A DNA stretch of 64,000 nucleotides from Allocoprobacillus sp002160865 (GTDB taxonomy: Bacteria > Bacillota_I > Bacilli_A > Erysipelotrichales > Coprobacillaceae), in NCBI RefSeq assembly GCF_042850985.1, contig NZ_AP031415.1, positions 1,550,001 through 1,614,000 of the forward strand, read 5' to 3'. Within the stretch, counting starts at the first letter, position 1; each line of letters begins with the position of its first letter. The notes under the pieces are model-generated. The model did not search any database. It saw only the letters and a list, made by a program, of their open reading frames with translations, and was not told where the DNA came from. Shown here piece after piece: positions 21,581 to 30,288 of this stretch. Position numbers and translations under genes: made by a program.

Positions 21581-22087
21581 TCAGCTTTTAATGAAATGTG
21601 GGTTAATTTCAATATCCTCCAGATCATCCCATATTTCTTCTTCATCTTTGACTTCCACTTTAATACATGTTTCTCCACTAATTTCAATTTGCATTTCTTT
21701 TTCAATCTCCATAGTTACATCTTTTCCATTATGTGATGCTGATAAACATTTTGGTTTATTCAAGCATCTTCCTTTCACCTGATCACTGCTTTCAAATTCA
21801 CGATCTTCTTTTTTTGTCACTTGCATATCATCAATATAAGTCACTTGATGTTTTTCAACTATCGAATCCATTTCATCATGATAACTATACCAGATATGAA
21901 CATCAAAAGTTCCTATCATTTTTGGAATTTTATTTTTAATAGCTGCCTCATAATGATGGTTGGTAATCCAGCAACCCAATATATCATCAGGAAAGTGATT
22001 CAATGTAAAATTATACGTAATCCTTGATAGCTTTTTCCCTTTAGCGACAATCGCCTTCGTATAGATTTCTCTAATATTATGACTCAT
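21581..22087 (-). CDS. cotE: Outer spore coat morphogenetic protein CotE
   Basis: This 168-residue protein aligns with Bacillus CotE. REIYTKAIVAKGKK resembles the N-terminus, and ILGCWITNHHYEA and IGTFDVHIWYSYHDE the middle. The acidic tail EIWDDLEDIEINPHFI corresponds to the C-terminal EDE...INPEFL segment. CotE assembles the outer coat around the forespore from the mother cell. The position upstream of mutS is the same as in B. subtilis. A CATATAGT box 17-24 bases before the start may be a sigma-E -10. GAGAGGTGG serves as ribosome-binding site. Confidence 0.88.
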   Translation of the reverse strand: MSHNIREIYTKAIVAKGKKLSRITYNFTLNHFPDDILGCWITNHHYEAAIKNKIPKMIGTFDVHIWYSYHDEMDSIVEKHQVTYIDDMQVTKKEDREFESSDQVKGRCLNKPKCLSASHNGKDVTMEIEKEMQIEISGETCIKVEVKDEEEIWDDLEDIEINPHFIKS

Positions 22088-22103
22088 AAATCCACCTCTC
22101 TAT

Positions 22104-22111
22104 ACTATATG
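22104..22111 (-). promoter_or_regulatory. Possible sigma-E -10 box of cotE
   Basis: The minus strand reads CATATAGT, close to the mother-cell sigma-E -10 (CATACANT) and identical to the box before dacB. The -35 region is degenerate. Confidence 0.45.
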
Positions 22112-22155
22112 ATAAATTTCCTAAATTACCACTCTTTTTTCTTTGACATAAATAT

Positions 22156-22183
22156 AAAAAAGATACCTCCTTAGAAGTATCTT
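22156..22183 (-). terminator. Terminator of guaB
   Basis: AAGATACTTC pairs with GAGGTATCTT (one G-T pair) and is followed by TTTT on the minus strand. The guaB stop lies at its base. Confidence 0.8.
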
Positions 22184-23690
22184 ATTGATTATGTGATGGT
22201 GTTGAGTCTTTTAACACAACATCATGTGCACCACCTTCAACAATACTTGTTGAAGAAACAAGTGTAATTTTAGCTTTTTGTTGCAATTCTGGAATTGTTA
22301 AAGCACCACAGTTACACATTGTTGATTTAATTTTAGCAAGAGTTAAACCAACATTATCTTTTAAAGGCCCAGCATATGGAACATAAGAATCGACACCTTC
22401 TTCAAATGAAAGTTTAGCATCTCCTCCTAAATCATAACGTTGCCAGTTTCTAGCACGGGCACTTCCTTCACCCCAGTATTCTTTCATATATTGTCCATTA
22501 ATATTGACTTTATTTGTTGGCGATTCATCAAAACGAGAGAAATATCTTCCTAACATAATAAAATCAGAACCCATAGCCAACGCTAAAGTCATATGATAAT
22601 CATGAACAATTCCTCCATCACTACAGATTGGAACATAAATACCAGTTTCTTTAAAGTATTCATCTCTGGCTTTGGCAACTTCAATCGTAGCTGTCGCTTG
22701 TCCTCGACCAATTCCTTTTTGTTCTCTGGTGATACAAATAGAACCACCACCAATACCAATTTTGACAAAGTCAGCACCACATTCAGCTAAGAATCTAAAT
22801 CCTTCCGCATCTACAACATTTCCAGCCCCAACTTTTACACTATCACCATAGTGTTCACGAATCCATTCAATTGTTAATTTTTGCCATTCACTAAATCCTT
22901 CACTTGAATCAATACATAAAACATCAGCACCAGCTTCTACCAACGCTGGAACACGTGTTGCATAATCTCTTGTATTAATTCCAGCTCCTACAACATATCT
23001 TTTTGAATCATCTAATAATTCATTAGGATTAGATTTTCTTGATTCATAATCTTTTCTAAAGACAAAGTACTCTAATTTTTGTTGATCATCAATAATAGGT
23101 AAAGCATTTAATTTGTTATCCCAAATAATATCATTGGCTTCTTTCAATGAAACACCACTTTTGGCAGTGATAAGTTTTTCAAAAGGTGTCATAAATTCAG
23201 AAACTTTTGTATCTAAAGACATACGAGAAATACGATAATCTCTACCAGTTACAATTCCTACTAATTTTCCATTAGGTGTTCCATCTTCTGTCACAGCCAT
23301 TGTAGAATGTCCAGTTTTTTCTTTTAAAGCAATAACATCCTGTAATGTCTGATCAGGAGCAATATTAGAGTCACTTGGAACAAATCCTGCTTTATAATTT
23401 TTAACTTTTCTTACCATTTCAGCTTGTGCCTCTACAGTTTGTGAACCATAGATAAATGAAACGCCACCTTCTCTGGCTAAAGCAATCGCCATTGTATCAT
23501 TTGATACAGATTGCATGATTGCTGATACAAGTGGAATATTCAATGATAATGCTGGTTCTTCACCTTTTTTAAATTTTACTAACGGTGTTTTTAAACTTAC
23601 ATTTTTAGGTTGACACTGAGCACTTGAGTATCCAGGTACTAATAAATATTCATTAAATGTATGTGATGGTTCTTCAAAAAAATATGCCAT
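22182..23690 (-). CDS. guaB: Inosine-5'-monophosphate dehydrogenase, Tritrichomonas-like type
   Basis: This 502-residue enzyme oxidises IMP to XMP, the committed step of GTP synthesis. The catalytic Cys is C319 in GIGGGSICITREQ, the flap dyad is R418-Y419 and E431 follows. These numbers coincide with the well-studied Tritrichomonas foetus IMPDH. Long stretches such as RARNWQRYDLGG and KSTMCNCGALTIPELQ also match that enzyme as I remember it. Two CBS domains lie at about 100-215. Typical bacterial GuaB instead has a GPGSICTTR loop. AAAGGAG precedes the ATG. It interrupts the ricA-cotE neighbourhood seen in Bacillus. Confidence 0.93.
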   Translation of the reverse strand: MAYFFEEPSHTFNEYLLVPGYSSAQCQPKNVSLKTPLVKFKKGEEPALSLNIPLVSAIMQSVSNDTMAIALAREGGVSFIYGSQTVEAQAEMVRKVKNYKAGFVPSDSNIAPDQTLQDVIALKEKTGHSTMAVTEDGTPNGKLVGIVTGRDYRISRMSLDTKVSEFMTPFEKLITAKSGVSLKEANDIIWDNKLNALPIIDDQQKLEYFVFRKDYESRKSNPNELLDDSKRYVVGAGINTRDYATRVPALVEAGADVLCIDSSEGFSEWQKLTIEWIREHYGDSVKVGAGNVVDAEGFRFLAECGADFVKIGIGGGSICITREQKGIGRGQATATIEVAKARDEYFKETGIYVPICSDGGIVHDYHMTLALAMGSDFIMLGRYFSRFDESPTNKVNINGQYMKEYWGEGSARARNWQRYDLGGDAKLSFEEGVDSYVPYAGPLKDNVGLTLAKIKSTMCNCGALTIPELQQKAKITLVSSTSIVEGGAHDVVLKDSTPSHNQ

Positions 23691-23756
23691 AATCTTTCTC
23701 CTTTTCCCTTATATTGTCATTTATTGAAAAAATTATATAGAGTTTTCATGCTTTCG

Positions 23757-24101
23757 TCAACTCTTTTTCTTCAATTCTAAATTAATATCATCTTGAATCT
23801 GATGTAATAATGTATTCACTTCTTCTTTTAAAATCAAATAATTATAAACAAGAGGATGTTGATCAAAAGCTTTCTTCTTCACTTTATATTCTTGGATCAG
23901 TTCACGACAATCAAGCTGTGTATGCTTGGCTTGAACAATTTTTTGTTGTAATTGTTTCAATGTTTCTTCCAAGTCCTTCAATTCTTGATGACTGCTCATC
24001 TGTTGTTCATATTTTTGATATTCCTGTACAACTTCCTGTTCCATAATCCATTGATGCAAAGCCATTGCTTTTTCATAAACATCTTTATTCAATTTCTTCA
24101 C
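23757..24101 (-). CDS. ricA: RicA (YmcA)-like protein of the YlbF/YmcA family
   Basis: This 114-residue, largely helical protein matches the YlbF/YmcA family: repeated coiled-coil helices with EYQKYEQQMSSHQELKDLEETL in the middle. In B. subtilis RicA works with RicF and RicT as accessory factor for RNase Y and phosphorelay/competence control. RNase Y is encoded in this same block (27047-28600). It overlaps miaB by 17 bases, and the miaB-ymcA-cotE order of B. subtilis is kept apart from the inserted guaB. The identity rests on helical pattern and synteny. Confidence 0.78.
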   Translation of the reverse strand: MKKLNKDVYEKAMALHQWIMEQEVVQEYQKYEQQMSSHQELKDLEETLKQLQQKIVQAKHTQLDCRELIQEYKVKKKAFDQHPLVYNYLILKEEVNTLLHQIQDDINLELKKKS

Positions 24102-25527
24102 CTTTTAAAGCCCACGTTTTCACTTCCGTAACACGTACGGGAACAATTTGTCCAATATGTTGAGGATTTCCTTTAAAATTAATTAATTTTTGATGTTTTG
24201 TATATCCTGTCAACATTTGATCATCTCTTTTAGAAGTCCCTTCCACCAGAACTTCCACAACCTCATTTAGATATTTTTGATTTTGTTTTAAAGCTTTTTC
24301 ATTGACCAAATCATTTAAACGATATAAACGCTGTTCTTTGGTATGAATATCAATATCATCTTCCATTTTTGCAGCTGGTGTTCCTGCACGTGGAGAATAG
24401 ATAAAAGTATAAGCCAAGTCATATTCACAATACTCATATAATGACAGTGTATCTTCAAACTGAGCATCCGTTTCACCTGGGAAACCAACAATAATATCTG
24501 TTGTTATCGTACAATCAGGAATCTTTGTCTTGATTTTATCAAACAGAGTGAGATAATCTTCTCTTGTATATCTTCTTCCCATACGCTTTAAAACTTCACT
24601 ATTTCCAGATTGAACAGGTAAATGAATAGCCGGCATGATATTATCATAACGGGCAATAACATCAATCATAGCGTCGCTAAAATCCCAAGGATGACTCGTT
24701 GTAAAACGAATACGTGGAATTCCTGTTTTGGCTACATCTTCTAGTAAAGAAGCAAAATCATAATCATTATGAAAATCTTTACCATAAGAATTGACATTTT
24801 GACCTAATAAAGTGATTTCCTGATATCCATTATCTTTCAATTCTTTGACTTCATCTAATATTTCTTCTTTTAAACGAGATCTTTCTTTACCACGTGTATA
24901 AGGAACAATACAGTATGTACAAAACTTATTGCAGCCATACATAATATTAACCCATGCCTTATATGGATGTGCACGATGACTTGGTAAATTTTCAATCACA
25001 TCACCTTCTTTTGACCAGACTTCTAAAACCATTTCCTTATCTAACATAGCCTGTTTTAACAGAACTGGCAAACGATGAATATTGTGTGTTCCAAAAATCA
25101 AATCAACTTGTGGATGTTTCTCTAAAATCTTTTGTACAACAACTTCTTCCTGTGCCATACATCCACATATACCAAAAATAATATTTGGATTTGTTCTTTT
25201 GACTTTTTTCAAATAACCAATTTTTCCAAAAACTTTTTCTTCAGCATTTTCTCTAATCGCACAAGTATTTAATAAAACAACTTGAGCATCTTTGATTTCA
25301 TCTGTTGGACTATATCCTAAACTTTCTAAAATTCCAGCCAATGTTTCACTATCTCTTTCATTAGCTTGACATCCATATGTCTGAATAAAATATTTTTGTC
25401 CTTTTCCTATTCCTACCATATCCACAGGAATTTCATAAGCATCTTTAATATGATGAATTTCATCTTTTCCTCTATGTTTGGCATCTTTTAAAGATGGACC
25501 TTTAAAATATTGACTATAATCTTTCAT
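24085..25527 (-). CDS. miaB: tRNA-2-methylthio-N6-dimethylallyladenosine synthase
   Basis: This 480-residue radical SAM methylthiotransferase completes ms2i6A37 after MiaA. The N-terminal domain has the three auxiliary-cluster Cys (TYGCQANERDSE, LLNTCAIRENAE and ICGCMAQEE). The radical SAM motif is GCNKFCTYCIVPYTRGKERSR, with CxxxCxxC. The TRAM domain is at the C-terminus (EVLVEGTSKRDDQMLTGYT). The long N-terminal extension before the first domain is typical of the Bacillus protein. The start has GGTGAG upstream. Confidence 0.96.
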   Translation of the reverse strand: MKDYSQYFKGPSLKDAKHRGKDEIHHIKDAYEIPVDMVGIGKGQKYFIQTYGCQANERDSETLAGILESLGYSPTDEIKDAQVVLLNTCAIRENAEEKVFGKIGYLKKVKRTNPNIIFGICGCMAQEEVVVQKILEKHPQVDLIFGTHNIHRLPVLLKQAMLDKEMVLEVWSKEGDVIENLPSHRAHPYKAWVNIMYGCNKFCTYCIVPYTRGKERSRLKEEILDEVKELKDNGYQEITLLGQNVNSYGKDFHNDYDFASLLEDVAKTGIPRIRFTTSHPWDFSDAMIDVIARYDNIMPAIHLPVQSGNSEVLKRMGRRYTREDYLTLFDKIKTKIPDCTITTDIIVGFPGETDAQFEDTLSLYEYCEYDLAYTFIYSPRAGTPAAKMEDDIDIHTKEQRLYRLNDLVNEKALKQNQKYLNEVVEVLVEGTSKRDDQMLTGYTKHQKLINFKGNPQHIGQIVPVRVTEVKTWALKGEEIE

Positions 25528-25577
25528 TTTCTCACCACTTTCTGCTCTATTATATCAAATAAATCAAAATAGAAAAG

Positions 25578-25607
25578 AAAAAAATAAGGACATTGTCCTT
25601 ATTTTTT
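25578..25607. terminator. Bidirectional hairpin after the 81-residue gene
   Basis: AAAATAAGGACA and TGTCCTTATTTT form a nearly perfect palindrome with A and T runs outside. It ends the small gene at 25606 and precedes miaB. Confidence 0.8.
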
Positions 25608-25851
25608 ATCCAAAGAATCCATCTGGTTGAATTGAGAAGTATAAAACTCCACCTTCAGGTGTTTTCTTAAATAATCCTTTACAATAAGAAGCAGCTTCAT
25701 CAGGGCTTAATTCTGTTTCACATTCAATTTCAGCTTTGATTCCTGTTTTCTTCACAAATTTACATTTTACTTTATCATCTTCATACCCATCAAAAAAATC
25801 AATTAATTTTTGAACTTGAGCAGTAGACATTAATAATTTACATTTTGCCAT
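25606..25851 (-). CDS. Conserved-looking small protein of unknown function
   Basis: This is an 81-residue soluble protein with three Cys (C4, C29, C44 region) plus one near 57, many Lys/Glu, and a Gly/Phe-rich end (GGVLYFSIQPDGFFG). The composition fits a compact alpha/beta fold. It has its own extended -10 (TGTTATAAT, -10 box at 25880-25885), AAGGAGGAAA before the ATG and a strong terminator. It is therefore a single-gene unit between spoVS and miaB, where B. subtilis has tdh-kbl. I do not recognise a family. Confidence 0.72.
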   Translation of the reverse strand: MAKCKLLMSTAQVQKLIDFFDGYEDDKVKCKFVKKTGIKAEIECETELSPDEAASYCKGLFKKTPEGGVLYFSIQPDGFFG

Positions 25852-25913
25852 AATATTTCCTCCTTGTTTTCACATTTCTATTATAACACTTTCATAAAAA
25901 AAATAAAGCCTTT

Positions 25914-26174
25914 TCATTTCATTTCCACATTTAATCTTAATGATGTAATCACCTGCTCATCAATCATCAAATCATAGAACGAAGGGACACAATAAAGTTC
26001 ATAACCACTTGGAGCAATATACCCTCTTGAAATCGCAATAGCCTTCATTGCCTGATTCAAAGCAGCTGCTCCAATCACCTGAATTTGAACCCTTTGATGC
26101 TCTCTTAATAAACTCGTTAATGCTCCTGCAACCTTGCTTGGTTGAGAAGTTGACGATACTCTCATCATTTCCAT
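25914..26174 (-). CDS. spoVS: Stage V sporulation protein S
   Basis: This 86-residue Alba-like fold protein is nearly invariant among spore-formers. MEMMRVSSTSQPSKVAGALTS opens it, followed by VQIQVIGAAALNQAMKAIAI and the RGYIAPSGYELYCVPSF segment. It is required for normal spore coat and cortex development in Bacillus. It lies next to ymdB as in B. subtilis. GGGAGG is the ribosome-binding site, and a sigma-E-like promoter is proposed at 26194-26221. Confidence 0.95.
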   Translation of the reverse strand: MEMMRVSSTSQPSKVAGALTSLLREHQRVQIQVIGAAALNQAMKAIAISRGYIAPSGYELYCVPSFYDLMIDEQVITSLRLNVEMK

Positions 26175-26193
26175 AAAAATTCCTCCCTGCTTT

Positions 26194-26221
26194 AATATAT
26201 GAACAAGGAGGAAAAATATAC
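26194..26221 (-). promoter_or_regulatory. Possible sigma-E promoter of spoVS
   Basis: On the minus strand, GTATATT (26221-26215), 13 bases and CATATATT (26201-26194) resemble the sigma-E pattern KMATATT-N13/15-CATACANT. It lies in the short ymdB-spoVS gap. In B. subtilis spoVS is under sigma-H, so a different regulator here would be a divergence. Confidence 0.5.
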
Positions 26222-27004
26222 TTATATGGAATGATTTGGATCAATACAAATTCTTTGAATATGAGTACATTGATTTTTTTCGTTAAATTTTAACAGAGTT
26301 GCACATAACTGTCCTTCACTTTCAGCAATCTGAAATGGAGTCATAATTCCCATTTTCATACGTTTAATAATACTCTCGACATCACAGCCAATAGCACTAT
26401 GATAAGGTCCCGTCATCCCAACATCGCATTGAAAAGCTGTTCCTTTTGGCAAAATCTTTTCATCTGCTGTTGTAACATGCGTATGTGTTCCTAGAACAGC
26501 TGATACCTTTCCATCCAGATAATATCCTAAAGCAACCTTTTCACTTGTTGCTTCTGCATGAAAATCAACAATATGTATATCACTTTGATCATTGTCTAAA
26601 ACTTCATCAATGGCTTCAAAAGGATTTTGTGATTTCCCATCCATAAAAGTAATCCCCAGTAAATTTGTCACTCTGATCTGACGATTTTTACAAAGGATAA
26701 CTCGGCTGCCGACACCGGGTAAAGCCTTTGGCTGATTATAAGGCACAATCAAACGATCTGCTTCATCAATATAATCAAATAACTCTTTTTTCGCAAAAGT
26801 ATGATTTCCCATTGTCATCAAAGAAATACCTTGAAACAAAAAATCATGATAATGCTTTTTGATCAAACCTTTTCCATGAGTTGCGTTTTCTACATTTGCT
26901 ATAACAATATCAATATGATATTTTTCCTTCAATATTGGTAAATAACGCTCAATCATCTCTCGACCAATTGAAGAAAAAACATCACCAATAAAAAGAATGT
27001 TCAT
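26222..27004 (-). CDS. ymdB: YmdB-family metallophosphoesterase
   Basis: This 260-residue calcineurin-like phosphoesterase has the metal-binding motifs GDVFSSIGR (about 7-15), NVENATHGKG and MGNHTF near residue 66. HTHVTTAD and the C-terminal VGMTGPYHSAIGCD are also present. B. subtilis YmdB hydrolyses 2',3'-cyclic nucleotides and influences biofilm and motility decisions. It is downstream of rny as in Bacillus. TAGGAGAG precedes the ATG. Confidence 0.92.
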   Translation of the reverse strand: MNILFIGDVFSSIGREMIERYLPILKEKYHIDIVIANVENATHGKGLIKKHYHDFLFQGISLMTMGNHTFAKKELFDYIDEADRLIVPYNQPKALPGVGSRVILCKNRQIRVTNLLGITFMDGKSQNPFEAIDEVLDNDQSDIHIVDFHAEATSEKVALGYYLDGKVSAVLGTHTHVTTADEKILPKGTAFQCDVGMTGPYHSAIGCDVESIIKRMKMGIMTPFQIAESEGQLCATLLKFNEKNQCTHIQRICIDPNHSI

Positions 27005-27046
27005 GTTCTCTCCTACTTTCTAAAAAAAGATAGGTTCCCCTATCTT

Positions 27047-28600
27047 CTATTTGGCAATTTCATTTGCACGGACTTCACGAATAACAGTCACTTTGATATG
27101 ACCAGGATATGTTAATTCATTTTCAATTTTATCTTTAATATCTCTTGCCAGCTGATGGCTCATCAAATCATCAACCTGATCTGGCTTGACAATAACACGA
27201 ATTTCACGTCCTGCCTGTATCGCAAAGACCTTATCAACACCATCAAAACCTTTTGAAATTTCTTCCAGTTTTTCAAGACGTTGAATATAATTTTCAATCG
27301 TTTCACTGCGACTTCCCGGTCTGGCAGCAGATAATGTATCAGCAGCAGCCACTAAAATCGAAATCACGCTCGTTGGTTCTACATCACCATGATGTGATTC
27401 AATCGCATTAACAACAGTCGCATTTTCACCATATTTTTTAGCAAATTTGACACCTAATTCTACATGACTCCCTTCCATTTCATGATCAATGGCTTTCCCG
27501 ATATCATGTAATAAACCAGCACGTCTTGCCAGTTGTTGATTTAAGCCCAGTTCTGCTGCCATCATACCGGCAAAATGTGCAACTTCTAAAGAATGCTGTA
27601 AAGCATTTTGCCCATAGCTTGTACGATATTTCAGCTTTCCAATCAACATCACAATTTCTTTATGAACACGCGATAATCCCAATTCAAAAATAGCATCTTC
27701 ACCTGTTTTTTGAATCACTTCACGCAATTCATTTTTTGTTTTTTGAACAACTTCTTCAATACGTCCAGGTTGAATTCTTCCATCACGAATCAAAGTTTCT
27801 AATGATAGACGTGCAATTTCACGACGAATTGGATCAAAACATGAAATAGTAATAGCTTCCGGTGTATCATCAATAATCAATTCAACCCCTGTTGCATTTT
27901 CAATAGCCTTGATATTTCTTCCTTCTCGTCCAATAATACGTCCTTTCATTTCTTCGCTTGGCAAAGCCACAACATTAACCGTTCTTTCAATCGTTTCTTC
28001 TTGTGAATAACGATTAATAGCCGCTGCAATAATATCTTTAGCATAAAGCGAAGCTTTAGACTTGGCTTCATCTTCCTGCTCCTTAATATAAGCTGTAACT
28101 TCTTTAGACATTTTTTGTTCAACTTGTTTAAACAATTCTTCCTTTGCTTCATTAGCGCTCATTGCTGCAATCTTCTCTAATTCTGAAATCTTTTCATCGA
28201 TCTGATTCTTCAATTGAGCTTCTAATTTCCCTAGTTCTTCACTTTTCTTTTCTAATTGCTCTGCTTTTTCTTCCAAAACATCTTCTCTACCCTGTAAAGC
28301 AATATCTCTACGATCAATATTTTGTTCTCGTTGCAATAGCTTGTTTTCAAATTTAGTAACTTCTAAGCGCTGTTCCTTGATTTCTTTTTCTGCTTCCAGC
28401 TTATATTCATAAGCCTGTGTTTTTGCATCAAGAATAGCTTCTTTGACAATATTATCTGCTTTAGAATTCGCTTCTTCAACAATTTTTGTGGCATCTCCAT
28501 GAGCTTTTGAAATACCTAATTTTGTTAAAAGAAAATATAAACCAAATCCCAAAGCGACACAAAGAACATAGGTAACAATAGTAAGAAGGTTTTCATCCAT
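27047..28600 (-). CDS. rny: Ribonuclease Y
   Basis: This 517-residue membrane-anchored endoribonuclease initiates mRNA decay. An N-terminal helix (about 5-25) anchors it, and a long charged coiled coil (about 30-200) follows. The KH domain has GRIIGREGRNIKAIE and the HD domain has LLHDIGKAIDHE. Length is at the family norm. Its own promoter is TTGTCA-17-TATAAT at 28659-28687, and AGGAGG precedes the ATG. It is placed after recA as in B. subtilis. Confidence 0.97.
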   Translation of the reverse strand: MDENLLTIVTYVLCVALGFGLYFLLTKLGISKAHGDATKIVEEANSKADNIVKEAILDAKTQAYEYKLEAEKEIKEQRLEVTKFENKLLQREQNIDRRDIALQGREDVLEEKAEQLEKKSEELGKLEAQLKNQIDEKISELEKIAAMSANEAKEELFKQVEQKMSKEVTAYIKEQEDEAKSKASLYAKDIIAAAINRYSQEETIERTVNVVALPSEEMKGRIIGREGRNIKAIENATGVELIIDDTPEAITISCFDPIRREIARLSLETLIRDGRIQPGRIEEVVQKTKNELREVIQKTGEDAIFELGLSRVHKEIVMLIGKLKYRTSYGQNALQHSLEVAHFAGMMAAELGLNQQLARRAGLLHDIGKAIDHEMEGSHVELGVKFAKKYGENATVVNAIESHHGDVEPTSVISILVAAADTLSAARPGSRSETIENYIQRLEKLEEISKGFDGVDKVFAIQAGREIRVIVKPDQVDDLMSHQLARDIKDKIENELTYPGHIKVTVIREVRANEIAK

Positions 28601-28658
28601 AATCTTTTCCTCCTATTTCCTATGACAAATTTCTATTTGTGCATAACGCACATATAAC

Positions 28659-28687
28659 ATTATATCGTATTTTTGTGAAATTGACAA
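28659..28687 (-). promoter_or_regulatory. Promoter of rny
   Basis: The minus strand has TTGTCA (28687-28682), a 17-base spacer and TATAAT (28664-28659). The leader contains a small inverted repeat, GTGC-GTTAT-GCAC (28639-28651). Confidence 0.75.
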
Positions 28688-28726
28688 TAAAATATCAAAA
28701 GATTGCATGTTCACCCATTAGACAAC

Positions 28727-28756
28727 AAAAAAAGCCAATATAGAAATTATATTGAC
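28727..28756 (-). terminator. Terminator of recA
   Basis: GTCAATATA pairs with TATATTGGC (one G-T pair) and is followed by TTTTTTT on the minus strand. The recA stop codon lies in the loop. Confidence 0.82.
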
Positions 28757-29787
28757 TCATCTTCTTGAGATGCAAATATCTGTGTTTTAATTTTTTCTTC
28801 AATTTCAGACATAATATCTGGATGCTCAGCTAAGAAAATTTTAACATTTTCCCTTCCTTGACCAATCTTTTCACCTTGATAAGCATACCACGCTCCAGAT
28901 TTATCAATAATATTATGAGCTACTGCCAAATCAATGATTTCCCCATCTCTGGCAATCCCTTTCCCATAAATAATATCGACCGATGTTGTTTTAAAAGGTG
29001 GTGATACTTTGTTTTTCACAACTTTAATATTGACCTTATTTCCGATAATTTCACTACCATTTTTAATGGCTTCACTACGTCTGATTTCAATACGTACAGA
29101 AGCATAAAATTTTAAAGCACGACCTCCTGTTGTTGTTTCTGGATTCCCATACATCACACCAATTTTTTCTCTTAACTGATTAATAAAAATAATCGTACAA
29201 GATGTTTTATTCATCAATCCAGATAAACGACGCATAGCCTTAGACATCATACGTGCCTGTAAGCCTACCGAATTATCACCCATTTCACCATCAAGTTCGA
29301 CCTGTGGAACCAGAGCTGCTACTGAATCGACAACAACCAGATCAATCGCATTACTTTTTACCAATGTTTCAGCAATGGCCAATCCCTGTTCACCACTATC
29401 TGGCTGTGATAAAATCAACTCATCAACATCCACCCCCAGATTTTTCGCATAAACTGGATCAATAGCATGTTCAGCATCAATAAAAGCTGCACGTCCACCC
29501 TGTTTTTGAACTTCTGCAATCGCATGTAATGTTAATGTTGTTTTCCCACTTGATTCTGGTCCATATATCTCAATAATACGTCCTTTAGGATAACCTCCTA
29601 TCCCCAGTGCCGCATCCAAAGTCAGTGATCCTGTTGGAATCACATCAATATCTACAGCCACACGATCACCAAGTTTCATAATAGACCCTTTACCAAATTG
29701 TTTTTCAATCAAATGAATAGCATCAGTCAATGCTTTATCCTTTTTTTCATCAACTGATTCCGTTTTTTTCACTTTCTTTTCTGCCAT
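28747..29787 (-). CDS. recA: Recombinase RecA
   Basis: This 346-residue homologous-recombination ATPase has Walker A GPESSGKT at 76-83. VVVDSVAALVP, the L1/L2 DNA-binding loops (GVMYGNPETTTGG) and FINQLREKIGV are all present. AGGAGG stands before the ATG. It follows the CinA C-terminal-type gene at 45 bases, so the rodZ-pgsA-cinA-recA order is that of Bacillus and streptococci. I saw no convincing LexA box in the short upstream gap. Confidence 0.98.
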   Translation of the reverse strand: MAEKKVKKTESVDEKKDKALTDAIHLIEKQFGKGSIMKLGDRVAVDIDVIPTGSLTLDAALGIGGYPKGRIIEIYGPESSGKTTLTLHAIAEVQKQGGRAAFIDAEHAIDPVYAKNLGVDVDELILSQPDSGEQGLAIAETLVKSNAIDLVVVDSVAALVPQVELDGEMGDNSVGLQARMMSKAMRRLSGLMNKTSCTIIFINQLREKIGVMYGNPETTTGGRALKFYASVRIEIRRSEAIKNGSEIIGNKVNIKVVKNKVSPPFKTTSVDIIYGKGIARDGEIIDLAVAHNIIDKSGAWYAYQGEKIGQGRENVKIFLAEHPDIMSEIEEKIKTQIFASQEDESI

Positions 29788-29831
29788 AAAATATTCCTCC
29801 TACTATTTATATACAACACATTTTTGAGAAA

Positions 29832-30287
29832 TTACTTCAAAATTTCTAAAATTTTTTCAATTCCTAACAAAATAGCCTGTTTTTGAATATCATCACGACT
29901 TCCAGAAAGATGATAACAAAATGTATGAATATGCTCCTGATAAGCAATTCCAATATAAATTAAACCGACTGGTTTTCCCTCCATTGCAGATGGTCCAGCA
30001 TTTCCAGTAAACGAAATACATAAATCACAATCAAAAAGCTTTTGTCCTTGAATGGCCATTAAACCTGCCACTTCTTGAGAAACAACTCCAAATTGATTGA
30101 TAACTTTTTCATCAATATGCAAAACATCTCTTTTAATACGTGTCTGATAACTCACTAAAGTTCCTCGATAAACTGCAGAAATACCACTGATACTTCCAAT
30201 CGCTTTAGCAAAACCACCAACAGTAAAACTTTCCACACTACTAATAGAAATCTGTCTTTGCATTAATAACTGTGCTAATTCTTCCAT
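29832..30287 (-). CDS. CinA C-terminal-domain protein (nicotinamide-nucleotide amidase, PncC-like)
   Basis: This 151-residue protein consists only of the CinA C-terminal deamidase domain: SSVESFTVGGFAKAIGSISG, SYQTRIKRDVLHI and CISFTGNAGPSAMEGKPVGLIYIG. The full-length CinA of most Firmicutes has an additional N-terminal molybdopterin-binding-like half of about 250 residues. That half is absent here, and the frame starts cleanly with its own ATG after pgsA. The family deamidates NMN for NAD recycling. The usual ESxTGG motif reads ESFTVGG. Confidence 0.88.
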   Translation of the reverse strand: MEELAQLLMQRQISISSVESFTVGGFAKAIGSISGISAVYRGTLVSYQTRIKRDVLHIDEKVINQFGVVSQEVAGLMAIQGQKLFDCDLCISFTGNAGPSAMEGKPVGLIYIGIAYQEHIHTFCYHLSGSRDDIQKQAILLGIEKILEILK

Positions 30288-30288
30288 T

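Noticed and set aside
21499..21705. A 68-residue minus-strand frame between mutS and cotE
   Set aside because: It overlaps the cotE coding sequence and its terminator in another frame and is Lys-rich by composition only.
22589..22790. Overlapping frames on both strands inside guaB
   Set aside because: Shadows of the strongly biased guaB codons, without ribosome-binding sites or recognisable products.
23691..23756. Purine or guanine riboswitch before guaB
   Set aside because: The gap to the upstream gene is only 66 bases with a plain ribosome-binding site; no aptamer core was found.
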